Source: Vibrio zhugei
GTDB taxonomy: Bacteria; Pseudomonadota; Gammaproteobacteria; Enterobacterales; Vibrionaceae
Reading direction: 5' to 3'
NCBI RefSeq assembly: GCF_003716875.1
Contig: NZ_CP033078.1
Location: forward strand, 62,001 to 126,000
DNA length: 64,000 nucleotides
Part shown: positions 10,405 through 20,940 of the stretch, one piece after another
How the letters are laid out: the number at the start of each line of letters is the position of its first letter
Numbering within the stretch: the first letter of the stretch is position 1
The notes under the pieces: model-generated
Database searches by the model: none
What the model was told of the DNA's origin: nothing
Seen by the model: only the letters and a program-made list of their open reading frames with translations
Position numbers and translations under genes: made by a program

Positions 10405-11967
10405 ATGAACACAATGAAGAGTAAGATCGCTCTCGCTCTAATGACCGCAGGTCTGAGTTTCTCTGCCATCGCGGCCAATATTACCGTGGCGTATGACGCT
10501 GATCCGGTTTCCCTTGATCCAGAAGAACAACTCTCTGGTGGTACGCTACAGCTTTCCCATATGGTGTTTGACCCACTAGTGCGTCACAAACAAGATATGA
10601 CGTTTGAACCACGTTTGGCGACGAGCTGGGAGCGCATCAATGATACGACAATGCGTTTTCATCTGCGTAAAGGTGTGACTTTCCACTCTGGTAATAAATT
10701 CACGGCTGACGATGTGGTGTGGACGTTTAAGCGTTTAAAACGCTCACAAGACTTTAAAGGCATCTTTGAACCCTACAAAGAAGCGGTAAAAGTCGATGAC
10801 TATACCGTTGATTTGGTGGCAACGGGGCCGTACCCACTCGTGCTACAAAATGCCACGTATCTCTTTGTGATGGACAGCAAGTTCTATACAGGGACCACCG
10901 AAGATGGTCGAGATAAAAGTGTCATTCAAAAACATGGTAACTCTTTTGCGTCGACCAACGAATCAGGAACGGGACCGTTTACCGTGGGTTTTCGTGAGCA
11001 AGGTGTGAAAACCGAATTCCATCGTTTTGATAACTACTGGGATAAAGCGTCGAAAGGGAATGTGGAAGACTTAACCCTCGTGCCAATCAAAGAAAACGCA
11101 ACGCGTGTTGCGGCATTGCTATCGGGCGATGTGGACATGATTGCGCCAGTGGCGCCGAATGATCAGCGCCGCGTAAAAACCACTTCAGGTGTGAAACTCG
11201 TCACTTTGCCAAGTGATCGCATCATCACATTCCAAATGAATGAACAATCGAACCCAGCATTGAAAGATAAGCGTGTGCGTCAAGCCATCGTCTATGCGAT
11301 TAACAATGATGGTATCGTGAAAAAAATCATGCGTGGCTTCGCGACGACAGCCAGCCAGCAAAGTCCAGCTTCTTACATAGGTCATAACAGCGATTTAAAA
11401 CCTCGTTACGATCTGAAAAAAGCCAAACAGCTAATGAAAGAAGCCGGGTATGAAAATGGCTTCTCGTTGACGATGATGGCGCCGAATAACCGTTATGTGA
11501 ATGATGCCAAGATTGCCCAAGCAACCTCTGCGATGTTGTCTAAAATTGGCATCAAAGTGAGCTTAAAAACCATGCCGAAGGCGCAGTACTGGCCAGAGTT
11601 TGATAAGTGTTCAGCAGACATGATGATGATCGGTTGGCAGTCAGATACCCAAGATTCCGCCAACTACACAGAATTTTTGACGATGACCCGCAATGAAAAA
11701 ACCGGTAAAGGTCAATATAACTGTGGTCATTACTCTAATCCAAAAGTAGACGAACTGATCGAAAAATCGAATGTTGAAACGGACCAAGCGAAACGCGCAC
11801 AGCAGTTAAAAGAAGTGGAAGCTTTGCTGTATAACGATGCGGCCTTTGTGCCAATGCACTGGGAAAACTTGTCGTGGGCATCAAAAAATGCACTACAGAT
11901 TGAGTCGATCGTGAACCCAATGAACCAACCATACTTTGGTGATTTGGTCGTTAAAGAAAATAAATAA
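10405..11967 (+). CDS. Peptide-type ABC importer, periplasmic binding protein
   Basis: A 520-aa solute-binding protein of the SBP_bac_5 (DppA/OppA) family. A Sec signal peptide (about residues 1-23, ending SAIA) is followed by NITVAYDADPVSLDP, the family's usual start. The family signature region VRKGVTFHSG-like stretch (HLRKGVTFHSGNKFTADDVV) is at about 93-112. A strong AAGGAGAT site precedes the ATG. It would capture substrate in the periplasm for the two permeases downstream. The flanking hairpins may raise its mRNA level over that of the other subunits. The ligand cannot be told from sequence. Confidence 0.92.
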   Translation: MNTMKSKIALALMTAGLSFSAIAANITVAYDADPVSLDPEEQLSGGTLQLSHMVFDPLVRHKQDMTFEPRLATSWERINDTTMRFHLRKGVTFHSGNKFTADDVVWTFKRLKRSQDFKGIFEPYKEAVKVDDYTVDLVATGPYPLVLQNATYLFVMDSKFYTGTTEDGRDKSVIQKHGNSFASTNESGTGPFTVGFREQGVKTEFHRFDNYWDKASKGNVEDLTLVPIKENATRVAALLSGDVDMIAPVAPNDQRRVKTTSGVKLVTLPSDRIITFQMNEQSNPALKDKRVRQAIVYAINNDGIVKKIMRGFATTASQQSPASYIGHNSDLKPRYDLKKAKQLMKEAGYENGFSLTMMAPNNRYVNDAKIAQATSAMLSKIGIKVSLKTMPKAQYWPEFDKCSADMMMIGWQSDTQDSANYTEFLTMTRNEKTGKGQYNCGHYSNPKVDELIEKSNVETDQAKRAQQLKEVEALLYNDAAFVPMHWENLSWASKNALQIESIVNPMNQPYFGDLVVKENK

Positions 11968-11978
11968 TGATAAACATT

Positions 11979-12003
11979 CAGGTGCCGCTTCACGCGGTAC
12001 CTG
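11979..12003 (+). other. Intercistronic hairpin after the binding-protein gene
   Basis: A 10-bp stem with one G-T pair (11979-11988 with 11994-12003) and a 5-nt loop, without a T-run. Such hairpins commonly protect binding-protein mRNA and reduce read-through into permease genes. Confidence 0.6.
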
Positions 12004-12124
12004 ATTGACTATTTCTGTGCTTAGCGTGACATCAGCCCACCTAAGCACGTCTTTTAGGCTGAGGATAGGGATTTATCGCAGATGATAATGCGATAAACCG
12101 TCATGGATAGTAAAGGGGCAAGGA

Positions 12125-13102
12125 ATGGTTTCGTTTCTGGTCAAGCGCCTGTTTCAGGCACTGATAGTCATGTTTGTGATCAGTCTAGTGGCGTTTGCCA
12201 TTCAGGATAATCTAGGCGATCCATTGAGAGAGTTGGTGGGGCAGTCGGTATCTCAAGCTGAGCGTCAACAATTACGTGATGATTTAGGGCTTAATGACCC
12301 GTTTATCACCAAATATACGCGGTTCCTTACCGGTGCTTTACATGGTGATTTGGGGATGTCATATACGTTTAAGCGCCCCGCATTAGACATTATTTTAGAA
12401 AAGCTGGTGGCCACGTTAGAGCTCGTATTTGGAGCCTCGGTCATTATTATCGTGTTATCCATTCCACTCGGCGTGTATGCCGCGATTCATCCTAAGCGAT
12501 GGCTAACGAAAGTCATCATGGCGGGCAGCAGCATTGGTATTTCCATTCCGGTTTTCCTCACGGCCATTCTATTAATGTATGTGTTTTCGATAGAACTTGG
12601 TTGGCTGCCGTCCTATGGCAGGGGAGAAACGGTGAATGTACTGGGCTGGCAATCGGGTTATTTCACACTTGATGGCTTAGCGCATTTAGTTCTGCCTTGT
12701 GTGTCACTGGCCTCAATTATGCTGCCACTGTTTATTCGTTTGGTTCGCTCGGAAATGCTCGAAGTGCTTAGCTCTGAGTACATCAAATTTGCGAAAGCTA
12801 AGGGCTTACCTTTAAAGAAAGTGCATTTTAAACATGCATTGAAAAATACCATGCTGCCAGTATTAACCGTGGGTGGGGTACAAATAGGTTTGATGGTGGC
12901 TTATACCATTTTAACCGAGACGGTTTTCCAGTGGCCGGGAACCGGGTTCTTATTCCTTGATGCAGTCAACCGTGTGGATACCCCTTTGATTACGGCTTAT
13001 GTGATTATCGTTGGCTTGATCTTTGTTGTTACCAATACGGTGATTGATTTGTTGTATGGACTCATTAACCCAACCGTCAACTTAACAGGCAAAGGAGCGT
13101 AA
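12125..13102 (+). CDS. Peptide-type ABC importer, permease (DppB-like)
   Basis: A 325-aa inner-membrane protein with about six hydrophobic segments. It begins with the DppB/OppB-type MVSFLVKRLFQALIVMFVIS helix and has the long periplasmic loop after it. The EAA coupling region is seen at EYIKFAKAKGLPLKKVHFKH (about 219-238), which contacts the ATPase. An AAGGGGC-AAGG ribosome region precedes the ATG. It pairs with the permease directly downstream (2-bp gap). Confidence 0.92.
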   Translation: MVSFLVKRLFQALIVMFVISLVAFAIQDNLGDPLRELVGQSVSQAERQQLRDDLGLNDPFITKYTRFLTGALHGDLGMSYTFKRPALDIILEKLVATLELVFGASVIIIVLSIPLGVYAAIHPKRWLTKVIMAGSSIGISIPVFLTAILLMYVFSIELGWLPSYGRGETVNVLGWQSGYFTLDGLAHLVLPCVSLASIMLPLFIRLVRSEMLEVLSSEYIKFAKAKGLPLKKVHFKHALKNTMLPVLTVGGVQIGLMVAYTILTETVFQWPGTGFLFLDAVNRVDTPLITAYVIIVGLIFVVTNTVIDLLYGLINPTVNLTGKGA

Positions 13103-13104
13103 TC

Positions 13105-14043
13105 ATGGCGACAGTATCAACGGTTCCTTCGCGTTGGGAACGCTTTAAACAATCGGATTTTTTGTATTATTTCCTCAATGATAAAGTCGCAATGCTGAGT
13201 TTTGCTGTCTTTATTGTGTGCTTATTGGCGGCGTTATTTGCGCCATTGATTGCGCCATATAATCCCTATGACTTGTCGTCAATTGATATCATGGACTCTG
13301 AATTGCCACCTGCGTGGATGATGGATGGCAGCCCTGATTTCCTTTTGGGGACGGATGACCAAGGTCGCGATATTCTATCGACCATTTTGTATGGCTCTCG
13401 CTTGTCATTGACCATCGGCTTTTTAGCGGTCGGGTTACAGTTATTGATTGGAACCATTGTTGGATTGTGCTCAGGCTACTTTGGTGGGCGCATTGATAAC
13501 TTTTTGATGCGTGTTGCGGATGTGCAATTATCGTTTTCTACCATGATGGTGGCGATCATTGTTTCGGCGATTTTTAAAGCCAGTTTTGGTGGTCAGTTGT
13601 ATGGTGAATATGCGGTGATCATGTTGGTCTTCATCATTGGTTTTGCTGAATGGCCGCAGTATGCACGGACCATTCGCGCCTCCGTACTCGCCGAGCGTGA
13701 AAAAGAATATGTCGAAGCCGCTCGCGTCATGGGGTTCGGTTCTCTACGAATTATGTTTCGCCACATTCTCCCTAACTGTCTTTCTCCGATCTTGGTCATT
13801 TCTACCGTACAGGTGGCCAACGCGATCATGTCAGAAGCGGCATTGTCGTTTCTTGGTTTGGGCTTGCCCGTGGATCAACCGTCGTTAGGGTCACTGATTA
13901 ATATTGGTTTCACTTATATTTTCTCTGGTTCTTGGTGGATTACCGCTTTCCCTGGGATTGTTCTGGTTATTTTAGTTTTAGTGATTAACTTGCTCGGAGA
14001 CTGGCTCAGAGATGTATTTAATCCCAAATTATATAAAGGCTGA
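13105..14043 (+). CDS. Peptide-type ABC importer, permease (DppC-like)
   Basis: A 312-aa inner-membrane permease of the DppC/OppC class. It has the N-terminal extension and first helix, LLGTDDQGRDILSTILYGSR (conserved in this class) and an EAA loop at EYVEAARVMGFGSLRIMFRH. An AAAGGAG site precedes its start and it lies 2 bp after the DppB-like gene, so they are co-translated. An intrinsic terminator follows, ending the four-gene importer operon. Confidence 0.92.
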   Translation: MATVSTVPSRWERFKQSDFLYYFLNDKVAMLSFAVFIVCLLAALFAPLIAPYNPYDLSSIDIMDSELPPAWMMDGSPDFLLGTDDQGRDILSTILYGSRLSLTIGFLAVGLQLLIGTIVGLCSGYFGGRIDNFLMRVADVQLSFSTMMVAIIVSAIFKASFGGQLYGEYAVIMLVFIIGFAEWPQYARTIRASVLAEREKEYVEAARVMGFGSLRIMFRHILPNCLSPILVISTVQVANAIMSEAALSFLGLGLPVDQPSLGSLINIGFTYIFSGSWWITAFPGIVLVILVLVINLLGDWLRDVFNPKLYKG

Positions 14044-14082
14044 GCGAATTGATTGATTTTATAGTCAAAAACTAACTAAACT

Positions 14083-14116
14083 AGAGTCGTAAGTATCACT
14101 TACGGCTCTTTTTTTG
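14083..14116 (+). terminator. Terminator of the ABC importer operon
   Basis: Stem AGAGTCGTAAG with CTTACGGCTCT (one G-T pair), a 5-nt loop, then seven or more T. Confidence 0.9.
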
Positions 14117-14178
14117 CATTCATTACTAAAAGGCTAATACTTGCCGCCAATGAATCGCGGGATAGAATGGAGATTATA

Positions 14179-15078
14179 ATGGAACGCCGGCCTCAATATA
14201 CATCACGCTGCTGCCTACTCAGTTTATTGCTACTCGCAACATCGTTTTCATCGTTTACTGTGAACGCGCAAGATTTCTTATGTGACGCCACCCAACCGAG
14301 CGCCAATCATTTGCCTGTACTGGATAGTCGTTGCCCGATAGGGCAAGGGTTATGGGGGGATCGCAAGCCAAAGCAAACCCATTCGCATTTTTGGATTCAA
14401 TGTGGATTGATGAGGAAAGGTTTGTCCGTTGATGCTGCGAAGCCGTTATATCAAAAAATCACCACGGATGTCTGGCTAAAACCAGAAGGGAAAGCAACCC
14501 GATGTTTGATTGGCCCCTATACCGACTACAATAAAGCCCATCAAGACATGTTACGAGTGCGGCAATTGCCTGGTTATCAAAAAGCGTTTATCCGTGATGT
14601 GAAGAAAGCAAGTAACGTAGTGACACCGACGAAAGCCGTCGTATCTACTCGCCATAAACGAATGAAATTTCTAGCCGAAGAGCCCGTGACGGCGAAACGG
14701 GTGGTGGTTGAGCGCCAGCAACCTAAGCCGAAAAAAACGCTGAATGTTGAGATAAGACGCCGCGTTCAAGTAGGAAAACTCGAGTATGTGATTCCTTACG
14801 TTTCGGAAAAAGAGACTCAGTTTTATATGGATAGAAATCAGCCATGGATTCGCTTGAGTTATGATAAAGCGGAACACATGTGTAGCAACATTCGCATGCG
14901 CTTGGTGACCACAGAAGAGTGGCAACAATTGTTAGCCGCGAACGTGATGGATAAGAATCAGTGGCCAATGAATCTGCCGTATTGGGGATGGCATAAGAAA
15001 GGGCTATTTACTAATGGTAATACGAATGCCCTAAAAGGTAGCGCATTACTCAATGTGGTGTGTGTGCACTCAGTGTAA
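14179..15078 (+). CDS. Secreted SPOR-domain protein with Lcl/lectin-like C-terminus
   Basis: A 299-aa exported protein. A signal peptide (about 1-30, ending VNAQ) precedes a SPOR-like domain (about 70-140: FWIQCGLM, then CLIGPYTDYNKAHQ), a fold that binds denuded septal peptidoglycan. A basic linker follows, then a C-terminal block with SYDKAEHMCSNIRMRLVTTE, a YWGW motif and a final VVCV. That spacing of Cys and Trp resembles the Lcl/invasin C-type-lectin-like fold (my inference). The ATG at 14179 is chosen over 14167 because GGAG lies 6 bp before it. Function unknown; a cell-envelope or division role is possible. Confidence 0.6.
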   Translation: MERRPQYTSRCCLLSLLLLATSFSSFTVNAQDFLCDATQPSANHLPVLDSRCPIGQGLWGDRKPKQTHSHFWIQCGLMRKGLSVDAAKPLYQKITTDVWLKPEGKATRCLIGPYTDYNKAHQDMLRVRQLPGYQKAFIRDVKKASNVVTPTKAVVSTRHKRMKFLAEEPVTAKRVVVERQQPKPKKTLNVEIRRRVQVGKLEYVIPYVSEKETQFYMDRNQPWIRLSYDKAEHMCSNIRMRLVTTEEWQQLLAANVMDKNQWPMNLPYWGWHKKGLFTNGNTNALKGSALLNVVCVHSV

Positions 15079-15120
15079 TGGTTCGCATGGTGTGACCCAT
15101 GAACATGAAAAGGCCAAAAG

Positions 15121-15155
15121 AAAGCCCGCTAGCGACTATCGTTAGCGGGCTTTTT
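15121..15155. terminator. Terminator between convergent genes
   Basis: AAAGCCCGCTA pairs with TAGCGGGCTTT around a short inner CGA/TCG stem; a T-run follows on the plus strand and an A-rich flank lies on the other side, so it may serve both directions. Confidence 0.85.
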
Positions 15156-15173
15156 GTTACTGGGCGCCTGGCG

Positions 15174-16625
15174 TTATTTCATCTCTTCCACCGATTTAAC
15201 GGCTTCATCAACGGATGTGGATTTTTGGTCTGCAGCGGACCACCCCCCCCCTAGTGCTTTGAACAGACTAATCCGACTGGTCAGCAAGTTGAGGTGAGAC
15301 GACAGTTCGCTTTCTCGTGCGCTAAAGAATGAACGTTGCGCGTCCAAAAGATCGATATAGCTATCATTCCCTTGTTTGTAACGCATTTTCGCGAGTTCAT
15401 AATAATCTTTGTTGGCATCCAAGTTAGCTTGTTGCGCTTTCCATTGCTCCATATAGTACTCTTGACCGAGTAACGCATCAGAGACTTCTTTAAAGCCAGT
15501 TTCGATAGCGGCCTCATAAGCAATCACCGACGATTGTTTTTTGATTTTCGCGACATCGAGATTGGCCGATGTTTTACCCCAGTTGAAAATGGGTAAGGTA
15601 ATCGATGGGGCAAATGACCAATATCCTGAGTTCGAGCTAAATAAATCATCCAGAGAGTTGCTCATTGTTCCCGCCCCAGCAGTCAGCTGGATTTGTGGGA
15701 AAAAGGCCGCACGAGCCGCGCCAATATTGGCATTATCGGCTTTCAATGTATGTTCAGCCGCGAGAATATCAGGACGGTTTAAAATCAGCTTGGAAGAACT
15801 GCCCACTTTCAGTTCTGCGAGCATCTTGCCATCTTCTATCGGTAAGCGATCTTTAGTCGCGAAACCAATCGGTGCTCCCACAAGCTGGCGGAGCATGTTT
15901 TTTTGCTGCGCGACGGAAAGTTTGTACTTCGCTGCATTCGCTCTCGCACTGTAGAGTGCTGTCTTACTTTGCGCTAAGGTCAGCGCGTCACTGTAGCCCG
16001 CATCATATCGAGTTTTTACCAACTCTAATGTTTGGCTATAAGCTTTGACGGTATCTTGGGTCAAGCTTAGGAGCTCTTGATCGGTAATGAGTTTGATGTA
16101 GGCAGAGGCGACTTGTGACACCAAAGCAATCACAGCGCTGCGGCGGTTCTCGTCCGAAGCCAAGTAGCTTTGCATGGCTTCATCACTCAAGCTTTTCACT
16201 CGGCCAAACAGATCTAACTCGTAGCTCGTGACACCAACACCCAACTGACTGGATGTCGCGTACTGTTTACGGTTGTTTGGCGTTGCCGTTTCTGGTGTTA
16301 ACGTGCGTGAATAAGCTCCGTTAACATCCAAACCTGGATAACGATTGGAATCTTGAATGCGATACTGTGCTTTGGTTTGCGCGACTTTAAGGATCGTTTG
16401 TTTTAAATCCTTATTGTTTTGCAATGCGGCATCAATCAATTCTTGCAGATGCTTGTCCGCCATAAAACTGCGCCAGTGTGGAATCGCCGTTTCCAAATTC
16501 TGACGAGCAGACGCTTCTGTCCAGCCTTGATGCTCAGATTGGGTATCAGGCTGGTGGTAATCTGGGGCCATGCTGCAGCCGCTTAGCGCGGCTGCAATCA
16601 GTAATGGTAATAGTTTACTTGTCAT
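15174..16625 (-). CDS. RND efflux outer-membrane channel (NodT/OprM family lipoprotein)
   Basis: A 483-aa outer-membrane factor, third gene of the efflux operon. It has a lipoprotein signal with lipobox LSGC and two repeated helical/beta halves typical of OprM (for example [17 protein letters not shown] and [21 protein letters not shown]). It forms the trimeric exit duct for the pump. The ATG at 16625 is chosen because AGGAG precedes it; it overlaps the pump gene by 11 bp, implying coupled translation. A run of nine G (coding strand) at 15243-15251 near the 3' end could slip and change the last 30 or so residues. Confidence 0.92.
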   Translation of the reverse strand: MTSKLLPLLIAAALSGCSMAPDYHQPDTQSEHQGWTEASARQNLETAIPHWRSFMADKHLQELIDAALQNNKDLKQTILKVAQTKAQYRIQDSNRYPGLDVNGAYSRTLTPETATPNNRKQYATSSQLGVGVTSYELDLFGRVKSLSDEAMQSYLASDENRRSAVIALVSQVASAYIKLITDQELLSLTQDTVKAYSQTLELVKTRYDAGYSDALTLAQSKTALYSARANAAKYKLSVAQQKNMLRQLVGAPIGFATKDRLPIEDGKMLAELKVGSSSKLILNRPDILAAEHTLKADNANIGAARAAFFPQIQLTAGAGTMSNSLDDLFSSNSGYWSFAPSITLPIFNWGKTSANLDVAKIKKQSSVIAYEAAIETGFKEVSDALLGQEYYMEQWKAQQANLDANKDYYELAKMRYKQGNDSYIDLLDAQRSFFSARESELSSHLNLLTSRISLFKALGGGWSAADQKSTSVDEAVKSVEEMK

Positions 16626-19600
16626 CACTGTTCTCCTGTGTCTCATCAATGTCCGGCTCTATGTAATGTCGTTTTGTGCCAAATAGGCGCATCACCATGA
16701 CAAAGAAGACAGGGACAAAGAAGATGGATAAGATCGTTGCTGATAGCATACCGCCAGCGACCCCCCAACCGATCGCATTACGGCTTGCCGCACCTGCACC
16801 GGTACTTAACGCGAGGGGAAGTACGCCGAGGATAAAGGCGAACGATGTCATCATAATCGGTCGTAAACGCATGCGAGCCGCTTCAACCGTGGCTTTGGTA
16901 ATATCGTAACCTTGGTCATAGAGCTCTTTGGCAAACTCAACAATGAGGATCGCGTTTTTCGCTGATAGACCAATGGTTGTCAATAGGCCCACTTGGAAAT
17001 ACACGTCATTTGACAGACCTTTAAAGGTTGCCGCTAATACCGCACCTAAGATACCCAAAGGCACCACTAAGATGACGGAGAACGGAACACTCCAGCTTTC
17101 GTACAACGCGGCTAGCGACAAGAATACGATAAGTAACGAGATACCGTACAGGAAGCCCGCTTGTGCCGATGACTGACGTTCTTGGAAAGAGACGCCGCCC
17201 CACTGAACACCAATGCCATCAGGCAGCTTGCTCACTAGTTTCTCGATTTCTGCCATCGCTTCGCCTGAGCTGTAACCGGCGGCCGCAGAACCTTGAATGT
17301 TCATGGATGAACTGCCGTTGAAACGCTCTAGACGTGGCGAGCCATAAGTCCAGTGATAACTGGCAAAGGCACCAAATGGCACCATTTCACCATTGCTGTT
17401 ACGGACATGCCACAGCTCTAGGTTTTCTGGGTCCATACGGAATGGCGCGTCTGCTTGAACATACACTTTCTTAATACGTCCATTATCGATGAAGTCGTTG
17501 ACGTACGTTGACCCCCATGCCGTGGATAGCATTGAGTTAATATCGGTAACGGAAACGCCCATCGCCATGGCTTTCTCATAGTCGATGTCGATACGGAACT
17601 GTGGACCGTCTTCCATACCATTTGGACGAACACCGGTGAGAATCGGATCTTGCGATGCCATGCCCAGTAACTGGTTACGTGCTTGTAAAAGCTTCTCGTG
17701 GCCTAAGTTACCACGGTCAACTAAATACGCATCAAACCCGTTTGCTGTACCTAAACTCGGAACGGCTGGCATGTTGAACGGGAACACCTGAGCTTCTTTG
17801 ATGGTTGAGAAATACCCAAAGGCTCGGCCGATGATCGCTTGCGCAGATTGCGAAGGATTCGGGCGTTCGCTCCAGTCTTTCAACTTAACAAACGCTAAGC
17901 CCATGTTTTGTCCTTGCCCCGCAAAACTGAACCCAGCAATCGTAAAGACGGAATCCACACTGTCTTTTTCTTGTTGCTTAAAGTAGTTTTCCACTTTCTT
18001 GTTGACGGCTTCAGTCCGTTCAATGGTTGCACCGGTAGGCAGGTTGATCATCGCCAGTACGATACCTTGGTCTTCTTCCGGAAGGAAAGAGGCCGGCAAG
18101 CGGTTCCAAGCAAAAGCAAGACCCGCAACAATGATGATATAGATAACCACATAGCGCAGTTTTTGGCCAAGGCTGGTCGAGACATAACGTTGGTAACGTG
18201 CTGTTCCAGCATTAAAGCTATTGTTGAACCATGCAAAGGGGCCTTTGGTAATGTGTTGCTCGCCTTTCTTACGCGGTTTTAGAATGGTGGCACACAAGGC
18301 TGGCGTTAATACCATCGCCACAAGCACAGACAAAATCATTGCCGAGACGATCGTGACTGAGAACTGACGATAAATTTCGCCCGATGCGCCGCCAAAGAAG
18401 GCCATCGGTACAAATACCGCACTCAATACTAGGGCAATACCCACCAAAGCGCCGGTAATCTGCTTCATGGATTTGCGGGTGGCGTGTAACGGTGATAAGC
18501 CGTCTTCTTCCATAACCCGCTCGACGTTTTCGACCACGACGATGGCATCATCCACCAGCAACCCGATGGCCAGTACTAAACCAAACATGGTGAGTGTGTT
18601 AATGGAATAACCAAATCCGGCCATGACGCCAAATGTACCTAAAAGAACCACAGGCACGGCGATGGTTGGAATTAACGTCGCTCTAAAGTTTTGTAGGAAC
18701 ACGTACATCACGATGAACACCAGCACCACCGCTTCGATCAGCGTATGTACCACTTCTTCAATCGAGATTTTAACAAACGGAGTCGTGTCGTACGGGTAAT
18801 TCACTTCCATGGTTTTCGGGAAGAACTGCTGCAACTCATGCATTTTCGCTTTCACCGCTTTGGCGGTATCCAGCGCATTGGCTCCACTGGCAAGCTTAAC
18901 GGCTATACCGCTAGAGAACTTACCGTTGTAACGAGCGATGGTGCTGTAGCTTTCACCCCCGATTTCCACTCGAGCGACATCTTTGACACGTACTTGAGAC
19001 CCATCTTTTTGCACTTTCAGTAAGATGTTTTTAAATTCATCCACCGTACTTAAACGGCCTTGTGCTGTGATCGTAGCGGTCAGTTGTGTGCCGGGTTGTG
19101 CTGGTGTGCCACCGAGTGAGCCTACGGAAACTTGCGTGTTCTGCATTGAAATTGCGGTTGAGACATCATTCGGTGTTAAGTTGAACTTGTTCAATTTGTT
19201 TGGGTTTAGCCAGATACGCATTGAGTGCTGGGCACCAAATACCTGAACATCGCCCACACCTTCCACACGACTCAGAGGGTCTTTAACGTTCGAAACCACG
19301 TAGTCCGAAAGTTCATAGTTGTTCATCGAGTCATCTTTGGAGATAAAACCGACCACCATTAAGAAACTGTCTGACGATTTGGCAACGGTAACACCATAGT
19401 TGACCACGGCGTCCGGAAGGCTGGCTTCCACCGTACTCAATTTATTCTGCACTTGTACCTGTGCGATGTCTGGATCCGCGCCAGTTGCGAAGGTCAGTTG
19501 AACTTGGAATTGACCAGCAGAAGAACTGCTTGATGACATATAAAGCAGGTCATCAATACCATTCATGTTCTGCTCAATCACCTGCGTTACACTGCTTTCA

Positions 19601-19770
19601 ACGGTTTTTGCCGATGCCCCTGTGTATTGACCAGAGATGGTCACCGACGGTGGTGCAATAGACGGATACTGCTCAATCGGTAAGATCTTGATCGACAAAA
19701 TCCCCGCGAGCATGATTATGATTGCGATAACCCAAGCAAATATGGGCCTATCGATAAAGAAACGAGCCAT
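16615..19770 (-). CDS. RND multidrug efflux pump (AcrB/MexB-like)
   Basis: A 1051-aa inner-membrane proton-driven pump of the HAE1 family. It opens [20 protein letters not shown], as AcrB does, and has the transmembrane proton-relay pair in [16 protein letters not shown], with the distal Lys in [16 protein letters not shown]. Twelve membrane segments and two large periplasmic loops are expected. It lies 12 bp after the adaptor gene and overlaps the channel gene, giving a complete tripartite system in one operon. Substrates are likely detergents, bile salts or drugs, but this is inference from the family. No regulator gene of the TetR type is adjacent. Confidence 0.95.
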   Translation of the reverse strand: MARFFIDRPIFAWVIAIIIMLAGILSIKILPIEQYPSIAPPSVTISGQYTGASAKTVESSVTQVIEQNMNGIDDLLYMSSSSSSAGQFQVQLTFATGADPDIAQVQVQNKLSTVEASLPDAVVNYGVTVAKSSDSFLMVVGFISKDDSMNNYELSDYVVSNVKDPLSRVEGVGDVQVFGAQHSMRIWLNPNKLNKFNLTPNDVSTAISMQNTQVSVGSLGGTPAQPGTQLTATITAQGRLSTVDEFKNILLKVQKDGSQVRVKDVARVEIGGESYSTIARYNGKFSSGIAVKLASGANALDTAKAVKAKMHELQQFFPKTMEVNYPYDTTPFVKISIEEVVHTLIEAVVLVFIVMYVFLQNFRATLIPTIAVPVVLLGTFGVMAGFGYSINTLTMFGLVLAIGLLVDDAIVVVENVERVMEEDGLSPLHATRKSMKQITGALVGIALVLSAVFVPMAFFGGASGEIYRQFSVTIVSAMILSVLVAMVLTPALCATILKPRKKGEQHITKGPFAWFNNSFNAGTARYQRYVSTSLGQKLRYVVIYIIIVAGLAFAWNRLPASFLPEEDQGIVLAMINLPTGATIERTEAVNKKVENYFKQQEKDSVDSVFTIAGFSFAGQGQNMGLAFVKLKDWSERPNPSQSAQAIIGRAFGYFSTIKEAQVFPFNMPAVPSLGTANGFDAYLVDRGNLGHEKLLQARNQLLGMASQDPILTGVRPNGMEDGPQFRIDIDYEKAMAMGVSVTDINSMLSTAWGSTYVNDFIDNGRIKKVYVQADAPFRMDPENLELWHVRNSNGEMVPFGAFASYHWTYGSPRLERFNGSSSMNIQGSAAAGYSSGEAMAEIEKLVSKLPDGIGVQWGGVSFQERQSSAQAGFLYGISLLIVFLSLAALYESWSVPFSVILVVPLGILGAVLAATFKGLSNDVYFQVGLLTTIGLSAKNAILIVEFAKELYDQGYDITKATVEAARMRLRPIMMTSFAFILGVLPLALSTGAGAASRNAIGWGVAGGMLSATILSIFFVPVFFVMVMRLFGTKRHYIEPDIDETQENSDDK

Positions 19771-19782
19771 AAAACAGAGTCC

Positions 19783-20940
19783 CTATTTTTTGTCTTTTTT
19801 CTTAGGCGCCACTAGGGTACCTGGGTGGATAGATTGAAGTCCGGTGGTAATGATTTGGTCACCGTCTTTAAGCCCATCGGTTACTATCCAGTTAGAACCA
19901 AGCATGCGCTCAGTGGTTATAATGCGATCAACCACCTTGTTTTTATCATCCACAACAAACACGTGTGCTTGACCTTGAGGATCGCGTGTCACTGCCGGTT
20001 GCGGCACCAAGAAGGCTTTCGCTTTACTGTCGACTGGAACCGTCGCACGGACAAACAAGCCAGGTAATAGCGTGTCATCCGGGTTTGGTAGTAGCGCACG
20101 AATGTTGACGGTACCGGTCGACTCATTCACGGACACATCGGCAAACTGCAAGGTGGCCTTCTGAGCGATTTTGGTGCCATCATCGAGCGTGACGGTGATA
20201 CCACTCAATTTATTGGCGGGTTGCCCTGTGTTATTGGCTTTCTCTTGAGCACGTTGACGCAGTTTCATCATGGTGCTACTTGGCTGAGATAAGTCGACAT
20301 ACAGCGGATCGAGTTGTTGAATGGTGGCGAGGTAATTCGCTTGATTGGCGGTAACCAATGCACCTTCTGTAAAGTTGGATTTGCCAATACGACCAGAAAT
20401 AGGGGCTTTGATTTTGGTGTAATCCAGATTGATTTGGGCCGTTTTTACTGCTGCCTTAGCTGCCATCACTGCGGCTTGATTGGCGCGGTATGTTGCCATC
20501 GCATCTTCGTAATCTTGTTGACTGATTGCTCGATTTTTAACCAAACCTTCGTAACGTGTCGCTTGTAATTTGGAACGTTGTAATGTGGCTTCCGCAGAGG
20601 CAAGATCGGCCTTAGCGCTGGCAAGTTTGGCTTCGTAAGTCGCTGGGTCGATTTGATAAAGCACATCGCCCTTATTCACCTTACTTCCTTCTACAAATAA
20701 ACGCTTGGTAATGATACCTTCCACTTGCGGACGAACTTCAGCAATTCGGTAAGCACTGGTTCTGCCAGGTAGCTGATCGGTGATTTCTACTGATTGTGGA
20801 TGGATAGTAACCGTGTCTACTGTGACTGCTTGGGGTGGTTGATTGTTAGGCTTCGACGCCTCTTTATCACAACCTGTCAATGCCACCGCTAAGCCTATGG
20901 CTATCATAGTGTTGCGGTATTTAGGCAAGACTTTTGTCAT
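19783..20940 (-). CDS. RND efflux periplasmic adaptor (AcrA/MexA-like lipoprotein)
   Basis: A 385-aa membrane-fusion protein, first gene of the operon. It has a lipoprotein signal with lipobox LTGC, then the biotinyl-lipoyl half (RPQVEGIITKRLFVEGSKVN), a helical hairpin (about 100-165), the second lipoyl half (KIKAPISGRIGKS) and a beta-barrel domain. It links the inner-membrane pump to the outer channel. An AGGAGAT site precedes the ATG. The length matches AcrA (397 aa). Confidence 0.94.
   Translation of the reverse strand: MTKVLPKYRNTMIAIGLAVALTGCDKEASKPNNQPPQAVTVDTVTIHPQSVEITDQLPGRTSAYRIAEVRPQVEGIITKRLFVEGSKVNKGDVLYQIDPATYEAKLASAKADLASAEATLQRSKLQATRYEGLVKNRAISQQDYEDAMATYRANQAAVMAAKAAVKTAQINLDYTKIKAPISGRIGKSNFTEGALVTANQANYLATIQQLDPLYVDLSQPSSTMMKLRQRAQEKANNTGQPANKLSGITVTLDDGTKIAQKATLQFADVSVNESTGTVNIRALLPNPDDTLLPGLFVRATVPVDSKAKAFLVPQPAVTRDPQGQAHVFVVDDKNKVVDRIITTERMLGSNWIVTDGLKDGDQIITTGLQSIHPGTLVAPKKKDKK

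Noticed and set aside
17908..18282. A 124-codon frame opposite the RND pump gene
   Set aside because: Antisense frame of a well-supported pump gene; composition follows the codon pattern of the real gene.
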